The position numbers were made by a program, and so were the translations under genes. This document shows positions 60,164-64,000 of a stretch of DNA of 64,000 nt, in pieces (position 1 is the first letter of the stretch; every line of letters starts with the position of its first letter). The stretch covers positions 55,485,352 through 55,549,351 of the forward strand of contig CM038222.1 in NCBI GenBank assembly GCA_021442155.1. The letters are read 5' to 3'. The DNA is from Cymbidium sinense. Taxonomy: Eukaryota; Streptophyta; Magnoliopsida; Asparagales; Orchidaceae. The notes below the pieces were generated by a model. It saw nothing but the letters and a program-made list of their open reading frames with translations, had not been told where the DNA came from and did not search any database.

Positions 60164-61605
60164 TAAAGCTAGTTCTCGTAATTCATGAGAGTTATTTTCA
60201 AAAATTAACTTCAAAACTCTAAATATCCTAGCTAGCACTACCGAAGCTAGAGACAGTTGCTCACCTTGAGAAATCTGACTAGCTCCTAGGAGGGCACTAG
60301 ACCGCACAGATCCTTCTCTAATAGGGAACACAAAAATACAAAGCCACGTAGCTAAGAATCATGCTAAAGATAAATCTTCATTTATACCTAATTTTGCTAG
60401 GGAAGGATACCCATGTGGTAAAGTCAGCTCGGCAATGGACTGAGATAAATGTTCACCACATTGTAAGCCAGGGTCAAAGGGATCATTCAATGATGCAGTT
60501 GGGTGGGATAAGCTATCTTCTTGAAGAAAACTCTGAATCCAAGCATCTGTATGAATAGTAGCTCTTGATTGTATGGACATGCTCGTCACCTTCTACGTCC
60601 CACGATAGTGAATCAAAAGCTCAGGATAAATGGATGGCAAAATCATCTCTCCTTGATGATTTCCATTAAAAGAAGTCGTCTACAAAAAGGCTCTTCATCA
60701 AGAGGAATACATTCTTTGTAACGATGATCGAAGATAGGAAATCATGATAAAGCTTGCATATCTCATAATGTAATGGTTAATTCTTTAGGACCAATCCAAC
60801 ACGTATTGCTACCAGAGTCCCATAACTCAATCACCCCTCGTGCCCATGAAAGGGGAATATTTGCAAAGTCAAATATATAAGCATACACTGCCTCGTAAAC
60901 TTCTGTTATTTGTAAAGTGTGCTTATGCTTTTGTAAGGCATACCTGACCTATGTCACATATCCTCGCGAGAGAGTAGGAAGCTTTCCAATAGGAGAATCC
61001 TGAGGCCACTCCAATGAGCTCGATTGCAATTGGAGATGACTTAGCAATTTTGATTGTTCAATTTCTGCAATGGTATCAGCAGCTGGCTGTAAGATATCAC
61101 AGATCTCATAGCTAATATGATCAACAATACTATCCAAGGGATTATATCCTCCGCATTTTAGTTTGTTAGCAGTCACCCATTATCCCGGATAATCAAATAT
61201 AGAAGGCTCGAGTGTGCAATCTAAAAGCATTGACGAACGAACAAAAAAATTATTGTAGATGTCACGTCTCTATAGCATCTATGTATGTTGCTCAAGCCTA
61301 TCCTCAATTCCAACAGTCCCTCAAGGGTCGTGACTATCAATAGCAGCCCAAATAGCATCCTCGCTAGGCTCTCTGGCTAACATATCTGTGGGCCTCCTCC
61401 AGTTGAACATTTTCTCTACATAAACTATAAGACAAATATAAAATGCCAATAAAATTATGAAGGTGATATTCAATTGCAATACAACACTAAAGAAACTTAA
61501 AGAAATGACATTGTGATGATGTAAATTAAGATCGAGTTGATTCTCTGCGTTAACATCCATAATTGCTTTCAAATACTTACAAGGTGAAAGTATCAGTGCA
61601 ATGTC
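60164..61605 (-). pseudogene. PMD-like pseudogene, right arm, 5' half
   Basis: Inverted copy of 50441-51860. Frames read MDVNAENQLDLNLHHHNVIS and LNITFIILLAFYICLIVYVE (a hydrophobic, possibly intronic or membrane-like segment), then EDAIWAAIDSHDP, LDSIVDHISYEICDILQPAA and RATIHTDAWIQSFLQEDSLS. At 60742-60744 it carries a TGA in the same codon as the left arm (51296-51298), so both copies share one premature stop. Together with 54211-55851 it gives an arm of 3.08 kb, nearly the same length as the left arm (3089 bp). Confidence 0.6.
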
Positions 61606-61654
61606 GAAGAAAAAAAAATTAAGCTTTAATTTATGTTCAGATGAGCTAGGGGGC

Positions 61655-61780
61655 CTTTTTTTTTTCTTTTGAATTGCGAGATTGTCGATGTAACACATAT
61701 TTATATGATATATTTATTGTTTGTTATCTTCATAAAGCTTTGTTGAGTCGTATTATGAAATTGATATGTTGGTCAACAAG
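61655..61780 (+). repeat. Direct repeat flanking the inverted PMD pair, right copy
   Basis: Same orientation as 50225-50352: TATATGATATATTTATTGTT, CTTCATAAAGCTTTGTTGAG and TTGATATGTTGGTCAACAAG. Confidence 0.7.
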
Positions 61781-62140
61781 GAATAAGATGGAAAGTCCAA
61801 AAATTACTAGGAAGAAAAGTTCAAAGCTTAACCTTAAAGGGTTTATATATAATTTTTCTCACTCATCCTATCGAGGCAGGCCATGTCGCATTTAATGCAC
61901 ATCCTTTCAAGTCCTATGAAATTCAAATTTTACATTTATTTCTTGAGATTTGTAACCATTACTTTATATTTTATTTTTTTTAATATTAAAAACAAACACA
62001 TTTTCATCACTTAGAAAAGAAATCATTTAAAGATCAAAATTTCACTAACACAAAAATACAAATGCAATTAAATATTACATTGGGCGAATATTACTTGATC
62101 CATCAAAAGAAATAAAAAGGCCAAAGAAAAAACTAAAGAG
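61781..62140. other. AT-rich stretch, nothing recognised
   Basis: No gene or repeat recognised. Confidence 0.5.
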
Positions 62141-63190
62141 AGATGTCTAAGATGACTTCCGTCCCGTGAGATCTTGCTGCTCACAGTAGATACCTCATTA
62201 CAAATTCGCCACTACCTATGAACTGATTTGATCAGCAAGATTATGTGAATCTCCGACTAACAATTACTTAAGTGTGGACAGCGACAATCTCCTTGTAGTT
62301 ATCATTCATCTCAATGAATGCATACTTCAATTAGGTCACCTCCTTCATCAAAGCTGACTTCTCCAAGTCAAACTCACACTTATTTGTCGCAACTATCAAC
62401 ATCAAAGCATTGATCTCGTCACTTAATTGTTCAATCATCTTCATATATAGAGCCTCAATGGGCGACCTATAAGTCATTGTACAAGCATCCAAAGAGGGTC
62501 CTCAACATCAAAGTAGTAGTCTTGCAAGCCGGATCACCTGACCACTTCAATATATCTTGCTCCTAGATTGGACTTGACATATTAGCTTCACATGTTATAG
62601 ACCTAAATGATTAGCAGAAATTGGAGGAAGAATTTTATTGGAATAACTTGAGAATGGTTTTCAATAAACTCAAGCAAATATATTATCCAAGATGGGGTAA
62701 AAGTCATACTTTCAGTCATGTCATTCGATTGCTTTTCATCGACCTCAATCATTTGTTTTGTCAATATTCGGCAGAACATAAGGGAGTCAGTTGACCTCTT
62801 CCCTAACATTTTTAGTGTTAGGTAGGGCGTATTAAAATTTTGAAAGAGTGATGACTTGATCTACCTCAATTCATCCTTCTTCAACAAGCGCATTGATGTA
62901 TGGGATAACAATCAGATCGGCAAGCTTGGTTCCACCAAGCAACTCGCTCATTAAAAAAAGAGCTATATAAAAGTTTTACTAGCCTTATTCATGAACAAAA
63001 AATTAAAAAAAACAAACTAAATATTTGGTAATCCATCTCACCTTCTTTCTCAGGTAATAATTCTACAGAAGGAACAACTTGCACATCTAGAGCAACTGCT
63101 TGAGCGCCAGAAGCAGGTTGATCCACAATAACTACTACCAGAGCCACCAGCACTGGAGTGCTTTCTATCTTCACCTTCTTCATCATTCTC
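62141..63190 (-). pseudogene. Unrecognised minus-strand ORF relics, charged and coiled-coil-like
   Basis: On the minus strand three open pieces follow each other. The first is 62989-63186, a VKIESTPVLVALVVVIVDQP segment then an acidic end. The second is 62603-62809, with MIEVDEKQSNDMTESM and a hydrophobic end. The third, unlisted because interrupted, is at about 62290-62480 with ALYMKMIEQLSDEINALML and KCEFDLEKSALMKEV in heptad-like spacing. They may be exons of one decayed transposon or host gene; position downstream of the PMD pair and a similar charged tail suggest, but do not show, a related element. No family is recognised. Confidence 0.3.
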
Positions 63191-63938
63191 TTCTTCTCTA
63201 AACTGCTTGAACTGCCAACACAACGATGATTTTCTCTTGAGGAATATTGATCTTGTCCATTAAAACTTTCATCTCTTTTTGCAAGAATGGATTGAACAAC
63301 GAGCTAAGAAGAGTACATGGAAGCAACACCTCAAAGCAAAGCTATCAAGCCCTATATATAGGCCCAAGCCATTTTAACATGGAAAAAAGAATAAAAATGG
63401 TTCAATCAAATCACTCATCTACTAGTATTATATATCTTAACTTTGTATTTATTAATCCTTTAATTCTCTTATTATTTCATAGTAAGCCTCCAAATAAGTA
63501 AGAGATTCAGAGAACTGAATTTGTATATTTAACTCCAGAAAGAGGTGAACTTGAGTCAGCATTAATAGGAGGACATGAACATGACCAAAGCAATGCACAA
63601 AGCATAGAAGTCATACCTAGTCAAACACAATGCAAGATCTCTTCAGTTTAATCAACGCTAGTATAAATTTGTCTAGTCCGTAGTCCACCCATCAGTACTA
63701 ACTCTTCGGATCGACATGATGGCTATCCACCTAGGGTGATCAATATTCTCCAAATCAAGTAGTCGACCAGACTCAGTTTTGGCAACAACTCTAAAACTTT
63801 TCTCATTTATTGTCATTATGATCATTAATTGTAAATGTAACCGATTATGTAATATAAGCTTTTAATTAAGGGGTCAAATGGATATTAGGCAACAAAAATC
63901 TATGAGGTCATATGCAATTCTACTTACTAAAAGTCTTT
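63191..63938. other. Unassigned sequence between ORF relics and LINE
   Basis: A 84-codon plus-strand frame (63247-63501) has no recognised motif. Nothing else is seen. Confidence 0.4.
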
Positions 63939-64000
63939 TACAACAACAACAACAACAAGCCTTTAGCCCACTAAGTGGGGTCAGCTACAAATCGCCTCCA
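63939..64000 (-). mobile_element. RTE-type LINE 3' end, minus strand, running off the window
   Basis: On the minus strand the sequence reads GCTGACCCCACTTAGTGGGC followed by AAGGCTTGTTGTTGTTGTTG, matching the LINE 3' end at 49785-49838 (CTGACCCCACTTGGTGGGAT, AAGGCTTGTTGTTATTG). The (TTG)n tail marks its 3' end; the body lies to the right of the window. Confidence 0.88.

Overview
The window is AT-rich plant nuclear DNA made almost entirely of decayed, nested retrotransposons. No intact host gene, rRNA or tRNA gene could be supported. A land-plant genome, most likely an angiosperm with a large repeat-rich genome, is indicated by: a Ty3/gypsy element of the Tat/Ogre lineage (tRNA-Arg-type primer-binding site, two RNase H domains, giant LTRs); an RTE-type LINE ending in a (TTG)n tail; and a plant mobile domain (PMD)-like pseudogene. 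The species cannot be named from the sequence.

Layout. (1) 1-3399 (minus) and 4610 to about 6.45 kb (plus) are two divergently placed copies of one LTR family, here called family 2 (terminus TGTGGGCTCCGAAA). They are separated by 1.2 kb of unrecognised gene-like DNA. (2) 6.7-9.0 kb holds unassigned retroelement-like relics and long AT/ATT microsatellites. (3) 9031-49838 is a nested stack that can be unpicked to the base. An RTE LINE 3' fragment (9031-9133 plus 49394-49838) was split by a minus-strand solo LTR of about 7.56 kb (9134-9900 plus 42603-49393). That solo LTR was split by a Tat/Ogre element of the same family on the plus strand (9901-42602), whose 3' LTR was in turn split by a nearly solo LTR (33432-40991). 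The four LTR copies show a full LTR length of about 7.5 kb; the 5' LTR of the complete element has lost about 1.5 kb. The internal domain (16007-27473) has a primer-binding site, a 1.7-kb array of stem-loop units, then broken gag, protease, RT, RNase H, second (archaeal-type) RNase H and integrase, in Tat order. (4) 50441-61605 is a tail-to-tail inverted duplication (arms about 3.08 kb) of a PMD-like pseudogene. Its right arm was later split by a 4.3-kb family-2 solo LTR (55852-60163) with a perfect TAAAG target duplication. (5) 61.8-63.9 kb holds minus-strand ORF relics, and the window ends inside a second RTE LINE 3' end (minus strand).

All coding regions carry stops or frameshifts, so nothing here is likely to be autonomously mobile. 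The features most worth a second look are the stem-loop array in the Tat/Ogre leader, where stems differ between units yet stay self-complementary; the unusually long LTRs with dense GGTCAA/TTGACC palindromes; the inverted PMD pair, which shares a premature stop and could form a long hairpin RNA; and the LTR insertion that still carries a primer-binding-site scar.
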